Below are positions 1 through 13,500 of a stretch of DNA of 64,000 nucleotides, piece by piece. The DNA is from Mytilus trossulus (lineage: Eukaryota > Mollusca > Bivalvia > Mytilida > Mytilidae), in the NCBI RefSeq assembly GCF_036588685.1, contig NC_086378.1, positions 72,991,127 through 73,055,126 of the forward strand, written 5' to 3'. The position numbers were made by a program, and so were the translations under genes. Numbering within the stretch: the first letter of the stretch is position 1; every line of letters starts with the position of its first letter. The notes below the pieces were generated by a model. The model did no database searches, was not told the DNA's origin, and saw nothing but the letters and a program-made list of their open reading frames with translations.

Positions 1-120
1 ATATTTTGTTAATGTATTTTTAATACATTAAGTTTTGATTTCTGAAACATTTCGCCCCCCCCCCCCCAATTATAATAGAGCATATTGATTTGGTTGTCAT
101 TACACATACTATTTACTTAC

Positions 121-3100
121 TTCCTGAAGGGAGCTTTGGCTTTAGCCCAGTGCATCATTTCTGGTACATCCTTTCCATCCTGTTTCATCCACAATTTGAC
201 GTCTGCTGCAATGTTTGCCCAGATCTTGGCCAATATGTACGCGGAAAAGTGCCCAGACCACAATTCTTTCCATGTTCCATCTACATCAGTTCCCCATCCC
301 TTGTTTTGGTCGATGTCATATAACTTCTTTGTTGCTTTCGATCTTGAAGGGCAAAGCAGTTCGTGGTGCCTTTCCCAAGCTGTATTTTTACAAATATTGC
401 TGCAATATGTAACAAGTTTACATTCTGAACAGACGACTGGTTTGGTTACGGGCCAATTATTTTCAACGACTTCTTTTGCTGTTGCATCCATATTGTCCAG
501 TTTTTCTTTGAAATAGTCACGTGCAGTCATTAGTGACGTACCACAGTGGTTGCAGCCTTTCACAACCTGCTTTTTGTCGTCTGCTACGTATGGCGTCGTT
601 ACAATTGGAGCATCCGAAAATACAATGTCACCTGCTTTAATATCTTTGACAGCAAATACTGCTTTTCCATACATTGTAAAATCCACAGTGACTGGCATGT
701 CTTTGGTCAAAGGGTCATACAAACGATGAGCTCGCACTTTCTGAAAACAAATGGCGGTTTCTTCGTCTTTACTTTTCGCCAGCTCAGATGCTTTTCTCAG
801 CCAAAATTCAGCCAACACCGGAAGTTTGAACTCCATTAGTAGTTTTCCTGCAATAGAAAAGAATATTTACGTTTGCAATTAACTTGATTTTCCTTTATCA
901 GGAGCATCATTAGTTCGGAATGCCTACAACATTTATGAATGCACAAGTTGCCGAAAATGGTCAATTTAAAATATTAGATAAATTGCAAAATATATTGACA
1001 ACTAGACTGATAATAAACTATCCATCACTGGTAATATGTCCAAAGTGGTATACTTAATGACAGTAAAATGTACCGATTTTAATCTACCTTACTGATTTAT
1101 GGCTTCGAGTTGTAACTACGGGGCGCCGAATGGGACTCTTGTGGTTTTGTACAAAATTCAATTCTGTCATAACAAAATCATTTTTGTCTTACAAAACTAT
1201 GTGCTACAGACTTGTTTTGTGAGAACTTCAATTTTGTGATGACAAAATTCATTTGTGTAGACAAAATTCATTTTTGTCATGACAAAATTCATTTTTGTAG
1301 ACAAAATTCATATTTGTCATGACAAAAGTCAATTTTGTCTTAAAGGTATGCAAATATAAACATATTTGCATACAAAATTGACTTTTGTTACCTGATATGG
1401 AAATTAAATCACAAAAGTCAATTGTGTACGGTAAGATTCAATTTTGTGAGACAAAATTGACTTTTGTGAAACAAAATTAACTTTTGTGAGACAAAATTCA
1501 ATTTTGTCATTTTTGTTGAGACAAAATTCAATTTTGTCATTTTTGTTGAGACAAAAGTCAATTTTGTTAATTTTGTTGAGACAAAAGTCAATTTTGTAAA
1601 TTTTGTTGAGACAAAAGTCAATTTTGTTAATTTTGTTGAGACAAAAGTCAATTTTGTCAATTTTGTCAATTTTGTTGACACAAAAGTCAATTTTGTCAAT
1701 TTTGTTGAGACAAAAGTCAATTTTGTGACGACAAAATTCATTTTTGTGATGACAAAATTCAATTTTGTAACAACAAAATTGACTTTTATGAGACAAAATT
1801 GACTTTCGTGAGACAAAATTGACTTTCGTGAGACAAAAATCAATTTTGTTGAGACAAAATTCAATTTTGTTAATTTTGTTGAGACAAAATTCAATTTTGT
1901 CAATTTTGTTGAGACAAAAGTCAATTTTTTCAATTTTGTGTAACAAAAGTCAATTTTGTGTAACAAAAGTCAATTTTGTGTAACAAAAGTAATTTTTGTG
2001 TAACAAAAGTAATTTTTGTGTAACAAAAGTAATTTTTGTGTAACAAAAGTCAATTTTGTGTAACAAAAGTCAATTTTGTGTAACAAAAGTCGATTTTGTA
2101 TGCAAATTAGTTCACAGAAACCAAACTAAACTAATTTAAATACAAAATTGACTTTTGTCGCTCAATTTTCAAATTAGGTAACAAAAGTCAAGTCTGTGTA
2201 ACAAAAATGAATTTTGTCATGACAAAAGTGACTTTTTTCCGCTGATAGATAATTTTGTATGACAAAATTTCAAATTTGTAGTATGATACAAATTTTGTTA
2301 AACTGAACTCATTTTTGTTGAACAAAAGTCACTTTTGTCCGTACAAAATTGAATTTTGAGTACAAAACCACAAGAGTCCCATTCGGCGCCCCGTAGTAAC
2401 TACGTTTTAAAAACACCTCTAATTTACTGCATGCTTGTTTGTTCGTTTATGTTAAGGTTGGGAAAGCTGGAGTTCCAAGAAGGAACCACCGACAATCCAG
2501 AATTTAATACATTCGCTAGGTCTTTGCAAAGTACAGCTGACAACGACTTATATGACTTATTTCAAGAAATGTGAGACAGATACTTTTAGTAAAAAGCATT
2601 ACTTTACATGTATAACTGTAAACTCGATATGAATTGTGAAAATAAACCTAAAAATGCAACTAAGTAAAAAGACAACTTGTATGCCATAAATGGCTAAAGA
2701 AATACACTCTAATTACCTCCTAATTTCCAAGCATCAGCTGTTCGCTCTGGTTTCTGTATATGCATTAAATCTTTCATGGCGCTGACTGGGTCCTGGTTGA
2801 TAAAGAATACCTCAGCTCGGAGACGTCTGAGTATGATATTGTCTGTCTCAATGTCCACTGCATATGTAAAACTTTCCAGAGCATCGGGAAATTTTCCTGC
2901 GATCATACTTTTGTGACCAGCCATTGCGGCTTGTGCTGCCCTTTGTCTAAGATCTGGATCTATTTCTTTCTTCGGTAATCTAGAAACTTCCCGAATGTCA
3001 TGCCTTCTGTCCAGAATCTCTTTCTCTAAATTCAATAATTGGTCGTCACCCGGATACGGACTCTGTGTGCAGAGGTCCACGGCATTGTATCCCTGTTCTG

Positions 3101-3467
3101 TTGTGTCCTCTGTATCGTAAGAGTTCACGATTGCTCTTTGTAACTTTTTCAGTCCTTGTATTAGGTTTTCATCTTTTTTGTTTTGTTTCAAACCGATAGA
3201 AAAGATGCTATGTGCTCCCTGGAACTTCCCACATTTTGTAGCTGCTTCACCACCAAGAACAGCTGCATCAACCAAGGATTCATCTAGATCTAAAGCATGT
3301 TTAGCATCATTGAAACATTTTTCATATTCCTCTTTCTTGAAATATTGCTGCGCTCTTTTTAAAAAATGTCCTGCATTCTTTGGTTCTTTATTTATTTTAG
3401 CTGAGAGCTGCTTTATGACTTTATCGGTTTCTTTGTTCTTTGGAGTATCCGTACTCGTTTCTGTCAT
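121..3467 (-). CDS. TPR plus SET/MYND lysine methyltransferase, SMYD5-like (5' part, gene continues off the left edge)
   Basis: Two coding exons are visible: 3474-2717 (ATG at 3467-3465) and 847-121. They join in frame as Gly251 split g|ga, with GT at 2716-2715 and AG at 849-848. The second exon ends at a gtaagt donor (120-115), so the rest of the SET domain lies outside the window. About 492 residues are seen. Residues ~35-115 and ~185-240 look like TPR helices. The SET start is the 'YGKAVFAVKDIKAGDIVF' stretch. It is followed by a MYND-type zinc finger with Cys349, Cys352, Cys390, Cys393, Cys399, Cys403, His412 and Cys416. The 37-residue gap between the two Cys pairs matches human SMYD5 as I recall it and is longer than in SMYD1-3. 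SMYD proteins transfer methyl groups from S-adenosylmethionine to lysines. Human SMYD5 has no TPR block, so SMYD4 is the alternative family. The acceptor just before the ATG (polypyrimidine then ttttag) implies an upstream untranslated exon. Confidence 0.82.
848..1116. other. SMYD-like intron, right-hand flank of the TIR element
   Basis: AT-rich intronic sequence with no recognised feature. It ends in GTAAC (1112-1116), the left copy of the target duplication of the element at 1117-2395. The matching intronic stretch beyond the element is 2401-2716, also without features. Confidence 0.5.
1117..2395. mobile_element. TIR element whose interior is an array of short palindromes
   Basis: The ends are perfect 36-bp inverted repeats (1117-1152 and 2360-2395) beginning TACGGGGCGCCGAATGGG. 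Both flanks carry GTAAC (1112-1116, 2396-2400), which reads as a 5-bp target duplication; because TACG follows on both sides, 9 bp cannot be fully excluded. The 1.2-kb interior is almost only variants of ACAAAA-TTGAC-TTTTGT in both orientations, with a regular 20-bp period at about 1926-2098. There is no transposase. The long frames read on the minus strand (about 1404-1966) are repeat artefacts of Lys-Ile-Asp-Phe type. It lies in an intron of the SMYD-like gene. Superfamily not assigned. Confidence 0.85.
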
Positions 3468-3474
3468 GTTGTGT

Positions 3475-5716
3475 CTAAAAGAAATAAGAAGAAAATTATT
3501 TCAATGTTATATTCGTATATTTAAAACTGAACAAGTGAAGATATGATGTGATGCAGAAACCCGTAGATATTGGTTTTAAATATATAGCTAAGTACAGTAA
3601 CGAACTAGAACGCTAGTTCTTTTAAAGTTATATTCCATATTTTTAAGTTACACTATATACATTAGTAAAGTCACTTATGTGCTTTCACTATTTTTATGTG
3701 TTATTTCGCCGAACCAACAATAAACGCGATGTTTTAAAATATGTTCGTGAAGGAAGGTAAAATTCTTCTTTATTCTTTTAATTTAATTTTTACTGGTTGG
3801 TTAGTACAGATTACTTGCTTTATTATTGACCGAAAATTGATTATATAATTTTTGATTTTGAAAAGAAATATATATAAAGCCAGGTTTCCCAATTTCTGGA
3901 TAGATTTAAAATGTCGGCTTGTAATTACATTTTGGATAAACCTGTTCATTTCTTGCAAGAAGCTTTTATTTCGACATAAAATGACGGTCGGGATATAGTG
4001 TTAATATCTGTGTCGTTTGGTCTATTTTTGAGAGTTGTCTCATTGGCAATCATACCAATTGTTGTGATTTAGAAAGTACTAATAGCTTTCTCTGTGTCTA
4101 TACTTTTCTCGATTCAAATGGTCAATGTGTTTTTGTCTTTAATAAAGATGATTCTATGATCATAATTTCAATAAAAATTCCGCTCGAACTTTGGTCGGGT
4201 TGGTCTCTTTGACATATTTCCCATAGCATATTTCCTCTGAATAGGAACCTAAACAAAAAAAAACTTGTTGCCTCGCCTTCTATGATTCTTGCTATATTTT
4301 GTTTATGCCCCTCGTAACAAAAATTCCTGGATCGTCACGTCATGGACAATTGATAGTTTATATAACTTATGAAAATTTGTTAAACAGTTTTAGAATCTGT
4401 ACACGTTATAATTATAAACCATTTTTTTAAATTTAAGAAAATTATGTTCTTATTTCTATGTAATGTGCTTCCATAAGTCTATCATATATTCTTTCAAGGT
4501 TTCAAACAAAAGAGCTCCGTGTGCTGTGTGTATGATCTTTTGGTGTAATACGGTGGAATGGGAGTAACTATCTTTGTTCTAAAACATAAAGCATGTCACA
4601 TAACTATAGAGAACGGGACAAGTGACGCAACCATTAATACAAATGTATAAGTTTCTTATTATTTGGTTGAGGCAAACTAAAGTTACAGAATGGAAACGAA
4701 ATGTCATCATTTTTTTCCATTTATATTAAGGTCATAACTTAGAAATGGTTAAAGTGAAGACACCCAAAGTCAAGTTTGGTCTGGATTGTTTAAGTGGAAA
4801 TAAGCTTTGTGTATAAGTTTCATAACATTTTGTTGAGACAAACTTTAGCCGAAGAACGGCTACGAAAAAAAATCGTCATTTTTTTAGAACAGTAAAAGTG
4901 ACGCCACCGAAATTCAAAATCGATCTGTGTATTTTTTTTTGTAATAAGCATTGTATATAAGAATCATAACATTTGGTTGAGGCAAATATGGTTTCAAGTT
5001 GTAGAACATGTAGAACGGAAATGAAAAAGTTTAGCAATTTCCCCCATTTTCGGGACAGACGGACAATGGTAAACATATTTAAACACTGTTATCAATTTGT
5101 TGATATTTCATTTGTACAGATCAAGTATTTTATGATGACACAACATGCAAATAATTTTAGACATTAAATGTTCAATCAAATTTAATTGAATATGGAACTC
5201 GGATTTCGTTATGAAGTGCAAAATGTATAACGCAATTCGAGGTCTATATTTTAATTAAATTGTAAAATGTTATCATCCGACCTGAAACAATATAAGAATA
5301 AAAACAAACGTCTAAGATTCTTGTCGAAGCACGCGTGCTTATGTGCACATGATATAATTTCATACTCGTAATTATAAATAGAATACGCGTGTGCAAATAA
5401 CTCAAACTGTGTGCCAAATCTAAAAATATATACCTATCTTTTTACATGAACATCGTTTTTAATAAAGTAATGGGTAACTAGCATACGGTACGGTATTCAA
5501 CGCGAAAGATTCTGAATACAGATTGATTGTTGAATTCTTACCTTTTTTATTTTAGTTTTCCAGAAAAAAAGGGGGTATTACAATGAAATATTGTACGACA
5601 TCTTAATTTGATAGTTTGCAATATGATATTGAACCAGACACCAAATATTGAATACAGTTTAAAGCTAAAATAAAAATATCATTTAGGAAATAAATTGATT
5701 AAGAAAATAAACTTAC
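3475..5716. other. First intron of the SMYD-like gene with degenerate repeats
   Basis: The stretch 3957-4080 is a reverse copy of a common mussel repeat (gagagttgtctcattggcaa). The stretch 4590-5060 holds about three diverged ~160-bp units containing 'tttggttgaggcaaa'. No coding exon was seen in the remainder. The intron assignment depends on the 5' UTR exon call at 5717. Confidence 0.45.
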
Positions 5717-5800
5717 TATCTTCGCTGATATTACACCGGTTGTAAAATGAATAAGATGGCGTGTGCCTCTTTCCGCTGCCAATAATGTAATGCTAATTAT
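5717..5800 (-). other. Probable 5' UTR exon and promoter side of the SMYD-like gene
   Basis: On the minus strand the sequence ends in cagcgaagata followed by a strong gtaagt donor (5716-5711). The acceptor in front of the ATG at 3467 needs an upstream partner, and this is the best donor seen in the 2 kb before it. The 5' boundary at 5800 is arbitrary. Inference only. Confidence 0.35.
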
Positions 5801-7553
5801 GGAGAGTAAAATGATCTGGGGTTACCCCGTTGCGCACATCTGGAAACAGTATGACACCAGCGGGTTACATGATAACTGTTTGCTTATCTTTCTCGCTGTG
5901 TCAATTAATAACGATAATCTTCGATGTAATTATACTTAGGAAAATTTCAACAACCAATTTTCGATGAAAACATGGTAAATACAAAGGAAAATTTCAACTG
6001 CCAATTTGTTTTGATGTATTTGTTTCACTCAAATCATGTAAAAATTATGTTTTAAAAATTGTTAAAATTTAAAACAATTTTTGTTGTTGTTTAAACCAGA
6101 GACATATAATATGTATTATGTGTCTCTGTTTAAACTTAACATGCTTAACAACCAAAAGAATTTTGGTTTTGGTTATAAGATAGTCTTCACGGTCCTTCTT
6201 TTACAGTTTTTTAAAAGGATTTGTTGAAGTACAATTGATATTTAGCTTTAAAGAAAAACAACTGCAATGTATCTCCTTTTCAGAGTGTAGATCGAACAAA
6301 TCTATTTGTTTTTACTTCAAAATATGATATTTCGAGATATGTCCACAGAATTGTCAAAGTTCCGCTTCAATATTATAATATGAACAGATTTTGGGATCAA
6401 CACATTTGGTTAATACTTTTATAGATCATTATAGAAATCAATAAGTACCGATATTTGGAGGTGAAACATACGCGATGGGACAACTCTAAATATGACGTAG
6501 AAAAACAAAAAATCTAGTGATGATCAACTTCAAGATTATGTTTTCATGATTTCAATGCGCATTCTATATTCTAAATGGTGGCCTTGTTTTGAAGAAATTA
6601 TTTTGTTTAATGTATTCAATACAGGAAAGAAAGTTTTGCCTACAACGGGATCCAGGGTCAGACCCCCCTCCCAATGAGACCCCTTTATATATACAACTCT
6701 GGTAAGAAAAACGTGTGAATGAATAGTATGGCGGATGACACTTTGGCTTGTACAAATATCCTTGATCCGTCAAAAAATGGAGACAATTGTGGACTAATTT
6801 AAACATACATGTTTGAATTTGGTGGTCTTGAAATATAGCATGGGCTCTACAAGAAAAATTTGTTCTAATTAAAGGGGCACTAGCTACGAGATATATGGGG
6901 AAAAAATAGAAATATGATTTCGTTTGATTGAATCATTAATAAAAATAATATATAACAAAATAATAATTCGTTTTAGCAGCTAATGTGGTTCAGTTTTTGT
7001 TAAATTACGCAAAGTTATATCGTTGATGAATTATTCACTTGCAAGTGAATGATTCTACCATTTTAAATTCGTTTTCATGGTACCTTCAATTTAACCCATT
7101 AGCTAAAAAAATTGTTACATATGGACAATTTATGTTCATTCGTTTAAAGAATAAGAAGGTCAATTTTGAAATTAAAACAAAGCCTGGTGAACCATTTCGT
7201 TGACTCTTTCGATCCACCAAAAATGATATTTTTTCGGGTAAACTTGAAAAGTTAACTTACTAATTTGTTTATCTTATACATGTAACATGAAATCAAACAG
7301 ACCTATAAAAATCAAATTGTATGCGATCGGAATCTATTTGTGTTAATGTTTCAATAAACATGAATTTGTTCAAGGTTGATCAAGGTTATCCATGATTCAT
7401 GATTTGTCAGACAGTGCAATTTAAGGATAATACATATCCGGAATATCCGCATTATTGCTCCGTTATTGTTTAATTGTTACTTTTGCGAACTGCATCCCGG
7501 TTTTATTTCGTTCCTGTCTCCTGCCGGTAATTGATCTGAGGAGAAACCAGAAA
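5801..7553. promoter_or_regulatory. Head-to-head intergenic region between the SMYD-like gene and NAE1
   Basis: About 1.75 kb separates the two divergent genes. A short hairpin (arms rich in agagacata) lies at 6093-6133. The last 120 bp before the NAE1 ATG have more CpG than the surroundings and contain a tandem 'atatccg' with an ETS-like CCGGAA core near 7438-7452. No TATA box was recognised. Otherwise nothing is seen. Confidence 0.35.
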
Positions 7554-10500
7554 ATGGCAGACACCAAAAAAGTTGTTATCGACAAGAAAAATAAATATGA
7601 TAGACAGTTGAGGTTAATATGTTAATATAACTTAAGAAAAATGGTTGAACTAATAATATCCTTTTAGTTTTAACTGTATAGTTTTCTGACATTTGATTAA
7701 TTTATGTCAGAATGATACGCACATGAATATTTTATTCATCTTACAAAAAAGTAAAATCACAAAAATATTGAACTCCCGAGGAAAATTCAAAACGAAAAGT
7801 CCGTAATCAAATGAAAAAAACAAAAGATAAAACACACCAAACGAATGGACAGCAACTGTCATATTCCTGAATTGTCATACAAATCCATGGTACGTTCAAA
7901 TTTTCAATACTGCTCTCCAGTTTGGTCACCTCAGGTAGCACTCCACAGTTAGGTGTGTAGTTTCGCATTTTGGCCCCTGTGGATTTTTTAAATATGAGAG
8001 CTAGTGTGCAATAAAATTCATTTTTGGATAGCTGAGTATTAAAATAGCCTTTGTATTGGGTTTATATGAACATCAAGGTTATGTAATGTATGTAATATAG
8101 GCTGTTTTCTGTATGACAGTCCGTATTTGCATGTCCATACCATGCATTGGTCCGGCAATTATTGTAATGTTTTTTTCCAACTTTTTATCGCACGAACTTT
8201 GTGATTGGATTTTACGAAAAAATTAGGCGAAAGACACCCATTTTTTATTTGATCAATAGAAAGATTTAAGAAAACAGTTTCTAAAAAGGTATCACTCAAA
8301 GGCATTGAAATTCTAGTTTGATCCAAATTTTGGGGGGATATATGACATGTTCACCCCCCTTTTTGCAATATTTTATGGTAAATAAATGCTGAATGTTGCC
8401 ATGGATACACATAAAAGGAATTAATTTTCACCCTTTTAACTTTGGAAAATTGAATCTATGGGAGATAGTGATTACATACATATGCACATGTACAACACAA
8501 ACAGTTAGGTTAATGTATTAGAAATCCAGGAATAGGAGATGATAAAACATTTTGGTGCTCATTTTTAATTTTATTTTCTAACTGTGGAGTGCTACCTCAC
8601 ACCAAAAAACAAAAAAACAACATTAAAAAAGTACAAAGACGGGCAGTATGCTACATCACCAACAGGTACCACAACAACAGTAGTGTCACTTCCATGATTG
8701 ACCATCTTCCATGGAAGTCACTTGAAACTTGCAGAAACATCAATCGAGTAACTATGTCTATGCAGTTCAAAATCTTGCAAAATCTCATTGCAGTAGATCC
8801 AAACCTTTACCTTTTACCACAGCCAGTCAAAAACACCAGATTCACTTATTCATTACAATACCAAACATTTAACACAAGAACAGATTACTTCAAGTACAGC
8901 TTTTTTCATTCACAGCTGTACTGTAGAACTCACTTCCACTAAACATCATTAGTGTTTACTCCCTGGATCAGTTTGGAATACTGATCCAGAGTCAGTATAT
9001 TTAGATATCCAACCTGTTTGTAAACATTTAAAGGTGTAATTTTTTTCTTTTTTCTTGCACAAAATTATATTTGAATTATTGAACTCATAAATTGTTATAT
9101 TTTCTTAAGTCATTGTAAGTGTCTGTTTGCGATGCCCCAACGTTTAGTCATCAATGTGCTGATGGATCATCCATCGTACGATGAAGATGTAGAGACTGCG
9201 TAAATTTTAAAATTCTAATTGGTAATGTGACTAATATCAATTTGTGTGTGTTTCCATGGTTTGAATAAGACCGCTAGTAAATATTCATAAACAATTCCTT
9301 TCCCCAATTAATGTATTTTTTATTTGTAGATTATGGGGAGACCATGGACAGTCTGCCTTAGAGTCAGCATGTGTCTGTTTGGTCAATGTATCAGCTGTAG
9401 GGACAGAAATTCTTAAAAATATGATATTACCAGGTAAAGTAATCAATAACTTCTTTCTAATGTGTGACAAGGTGAGATTAAAGTGGCATTGCTATATACA
9501 TAGTCATAAACCCCTTCCAAGAGCCATTGAACCGAAAGTTGATAAGTAGGAACTCAAGCAAATCTGTTGAACGAACATGTGAAAAAATATTTCTCTTGGT
9601 TAGTTTTTACCTAAATTTTCCTCTTTACTTGTACTATTTTTAACATTTACTCCTGCTATGTTTATCATTATGTGTTAAAAAAAATCCTACTTCATATAAA
9701 ATAAGATAAAAAGGCAGAAAAATAATTGTAAATGTTTATTATTTTTTAGGTGTTGGATCATTCACGATTGTAGATGGAAACAAAGTTAGTGGAGAGGATG
9801 TAGGAAATAAGTATGTACTAATTTCCACATAAAAGTGTAAATTTAGGATTATTCTTCTTCTTTTTCTTTTTCCATTTGGGATGTCTAATAGCTAAGTAGT
9901 TACCCCTAAGTTAGGTGCCCTAGACTGCTTGAAGTTTTCAATTGATTTAAAAAAAAAATTAAACAGGGACTATAAAAGATGTTGTCCTGAAGAATGGGAT
10001 AGTTTGCATTAATGATTTAAAGAAGTAAAGAATCATGTATTATTTAACTGGTAATTGGCTCTTTTTGAAATGATACTGAGTGATGGGACTTGAAAGAGCA
10101 ACACAATAAAACTTTGTATTCTGTTAAACTTGCAAATATTAAGGCCTCTTTCAAACAAGTTGAATCGTTGATATAAAGCAATAATTATTTAAAGATATTT
10201 TTAACAAATTTATTTGAAGCGAAAAAAAATTTGTTTGGGCATTGTTGGGAAATAATTCACCTTTAGCAACAATGTCACTTTTGTTTGAAAACTTTTCATT
10301 GGAAGTCTCCTAGATTCAATTTTGCTTTAGTCTTTTAAAAAGTAGTTTATTAACTGTTAGCACTGTTATCACTGGCCTGAACAAACACTGACTGAAGTTG
10401 TAAGACTTTCTAACTCCTCACCTGACAAGTGTTATTCCCATACCTGCCAACTTTCACGATTTAGGCGTGTACTACACGATTTTGACCCTTTGTCACGATT

Positions 10501-13500
10501 GCACGATCGTGTTCCTGAAAAACCCTCTAAAACACGATTTGGTGAAAATCTACAAGAAAAATATTGTTGTTCCTGATTTTGAACTGTGTCCAATGGAGGA
10601 AAATCGTGTTCAGCCAATCAAATTGTTTGTTTCTCATGATCAAATTAATCAGCCAATCAAAAACGTTTTCTCTCAAGATGATTTTAACATGCTAGATTTT
10701 GAACTTATGTTGTTTTTTCCTCTGTTGCAAAATCGTGAACGTGCCAAATGATTTTTCAACTGCAAGGAGGTTCTTACACAGAATAAGAATAAAAGCATGG
10801 CTGATTGACAAACTTCAATGATGCTGTACAACAGTGAAGATAATAAATAGTAGTTTATTCACTAATTTATTGACATTACTCTTGCTGTAATACAATTTTA
10901 TTTATGTATTCAATTACATTACCAAATCATTTAAAGTATAATGTACTATTTATTATTTTTCCCATGGACTACCCCCCCCCCCCCCCCTAACATCAACATG
11001 AGAAATCCCTTAAATGTGGGATCACCCTTAGCCAAGGAGGGGTCATTTTTTGCTGTTGTAAAAAATACAATAGACAACTGTAGATTTATTAACTTAAAAA
11101 TGGGAAATTCTGACATTATATTTGGAATAGCTTTTCTAAATGAAGGGTCCAATTATTTTAAATAATAAAGAAGATATAGGGCCAAGAACATATCAAAATT
11201 CTTGGACATGTGTTGACCATATAATACCAGATAGATCATAAGATGTATAGTTCTGTGGGAAAAGTTTCTTCAAATAATGTGAATGTGGGCTCATTTGTAC
11301 TTTAAAAGTGTTTTTTAATGTCCTAACATTGAGGGGGTATCCCTAGGTGTTGTTCCCAACCTGATAAAGGTCCTTCTTTGTGTATAATTTTAAATTGGAA
11401 AAGTCAACAACTATTTAGTATCCTTAATAATTCCTGGTCTTACAGCTACATGTTCATATTTTCTGCTGATAAAATAACTAGAATCATGCAAATGACTTAA
11501 GAAAAAGACATTGTTAGCTCATCTTTCAAATATGACACTTTTTCTGGACCACAAAACAGCACGCGAAAAATAGTCGGTGCAAAGAATTGTTACCTTTAAA
11601 ATTGTTGTCGAGCGCTAAAACCCCCATGGGCATTTTCAAAAGTTGGCAGGTATGTATTCCAATCTTAATTGATTTGGGTAATGTTTACCAATTTTCCTGC
11701 TGAAGTTTCCCCATAGAATTCCAGCTTCCTCTGCCATAATATTTATAACCAAGAATGGTGATAGTTGTGTTAAACTCCAATAATCAATCAATCAGACAAT
11801 TTAGTTTTAAAAGTCATGTGACAATGTGTGCACTTTGTTAAATAAAGCCATTCTTGGCAAATATTAAGTAATGAAAATTCATTGTATATTGCAGTTTTTT
11901 CCTGACAAAAGACAATATTGGCGAGGTATGTAGAACGTTAACCCTTTGGAAATTAATAAGTCAGCTATAGAGGATCAAGACAGGCATAATTACCAGTCAT
12001 TGTCAGTAGATTTTCTCTTTAAATACGGTCAGTTTGTGCCAAAAAATGTGTTTTCTTAATAATGTGAGCTCATGGGGAAAAATTAATGAAATATATGTAT
12101 ATGGTCGAGTTGTTGTCTCTTTGCACATTCCCCATTTCCATTCTCAATTTTATATTAAAAATGTTTATAAAGTTGGTTCATATTAGAGTGGACTATTGTA
12201 GTGTAAAAGACATTAGGCCTATTTATTACATTGGTTGCAATGAATTGCATTGATTTCCCAGTTAAATAAAAACCGATAATTTCACATGTGAAATAAACGT
12301 GGTTATTTCACTCTCTGACGTCATACAACAATATACAATTATGGCCTGTTAAAAAGGTGAATATCCAAAATTGTCAACACAAGAAGGTTATTTCAATAAG
12401 GGCGCAGCCCGAAGTCAAATAACTTTTAAGGGTTGACAATTTTGGATATTCACCTTCATTAGAAAATGCCTGTACCAAGTCAGGAATATGACAGTTGTTA
12501 CCCATTCGTTTGATGTGTTTGGACTTTTGATTTTGCCTTTTGATTTTTGATTTTCCTTTTTGAATTTTCCTCGGAGTTCGGTATTTTTGTGTTTTTACTT
12601 TTTTCAACAGGCCACAATTGTTTTTTTATACCGAACTAACAGTGGAAGGGCCATTTGAACACTTACTATATTTTTTACATTTATAACAAACACAAGCTGA
12701 CGAGTGACATTTGAAAATAGCTCACGAAAATACATTTGTCAGTGTAACGAGAACGCTGCCATCTTGTTTATTTATGTCTGTGACGTCATTTTCATGGGAG
12801 ATAACTCCAATGCAAATCCACACTAAAAAGGTTATTCGCCGGTGAATAATAGGGTTATTCACCGCTGGTGTAAATTTCAAGGGTTATTCGTCCTCCCTTG
12901 CATTAAATGAAAATTAACCGAATTATTCCATGTCACGTGATAAGTTGTCATCCAATAGAATTGTTTGTAATATATATAAGGTATAATAATAGGCGTTGCT
13001 AAGATGCGATAACGGCAGATCAAAACAAATTGTAAAATGGTAGGAAAAAGATATAGTTCCTTACATGTTTTACATTAATTTCTTTTAAAAAAGCCATTTG
13101 CCAATGTAATAAAAAGAATAACTAATTAAAGAATTCAAATATCGGAAAATATTCAACTCGTGACCGAACAACACTGATAATTAACTCATGTGCTATGCGC
13201 ATTCATGAATTCATGTGTTGTTCGGTCACTAGTTGAATATTTTTCTCTTTTTGAATTCTTCGATTAGTTATTCTATAAATATCATTATTCTAGATTTGAG
13301 GATTTCAAATTTTGTTTTTTAACACCATAATCATGAGACTCATGCATTAATCAAAATGAGCCCTGTTATTGTTTATAGCAAATATTGTGCAGTAGAGAGT
13401 TCAAATGATTCTCACTGAATTATTCTATTGTGTCAGATTGTTTCTTTATTATTAATACATGGAATAGTCCAATGAAAATTGAACCTTTATTCGAACCTTT

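Noticed and set aside
1404..1966. Two overlapping ~180-codon open frames on the minus strand
   Set aside because: They translate the palindromic array (repeated Lys-Ile-Asp-Phe and Thr-Phe-Val-Ser units) and have no independent coding signal.
10467..10751. 94-codon open frame inside TIR element A, considered as a transposon protein
   Set aside because: No recognisable domain, and the frame covers repeated 'cacgattt' motifs; kept only as a note in the element entry.
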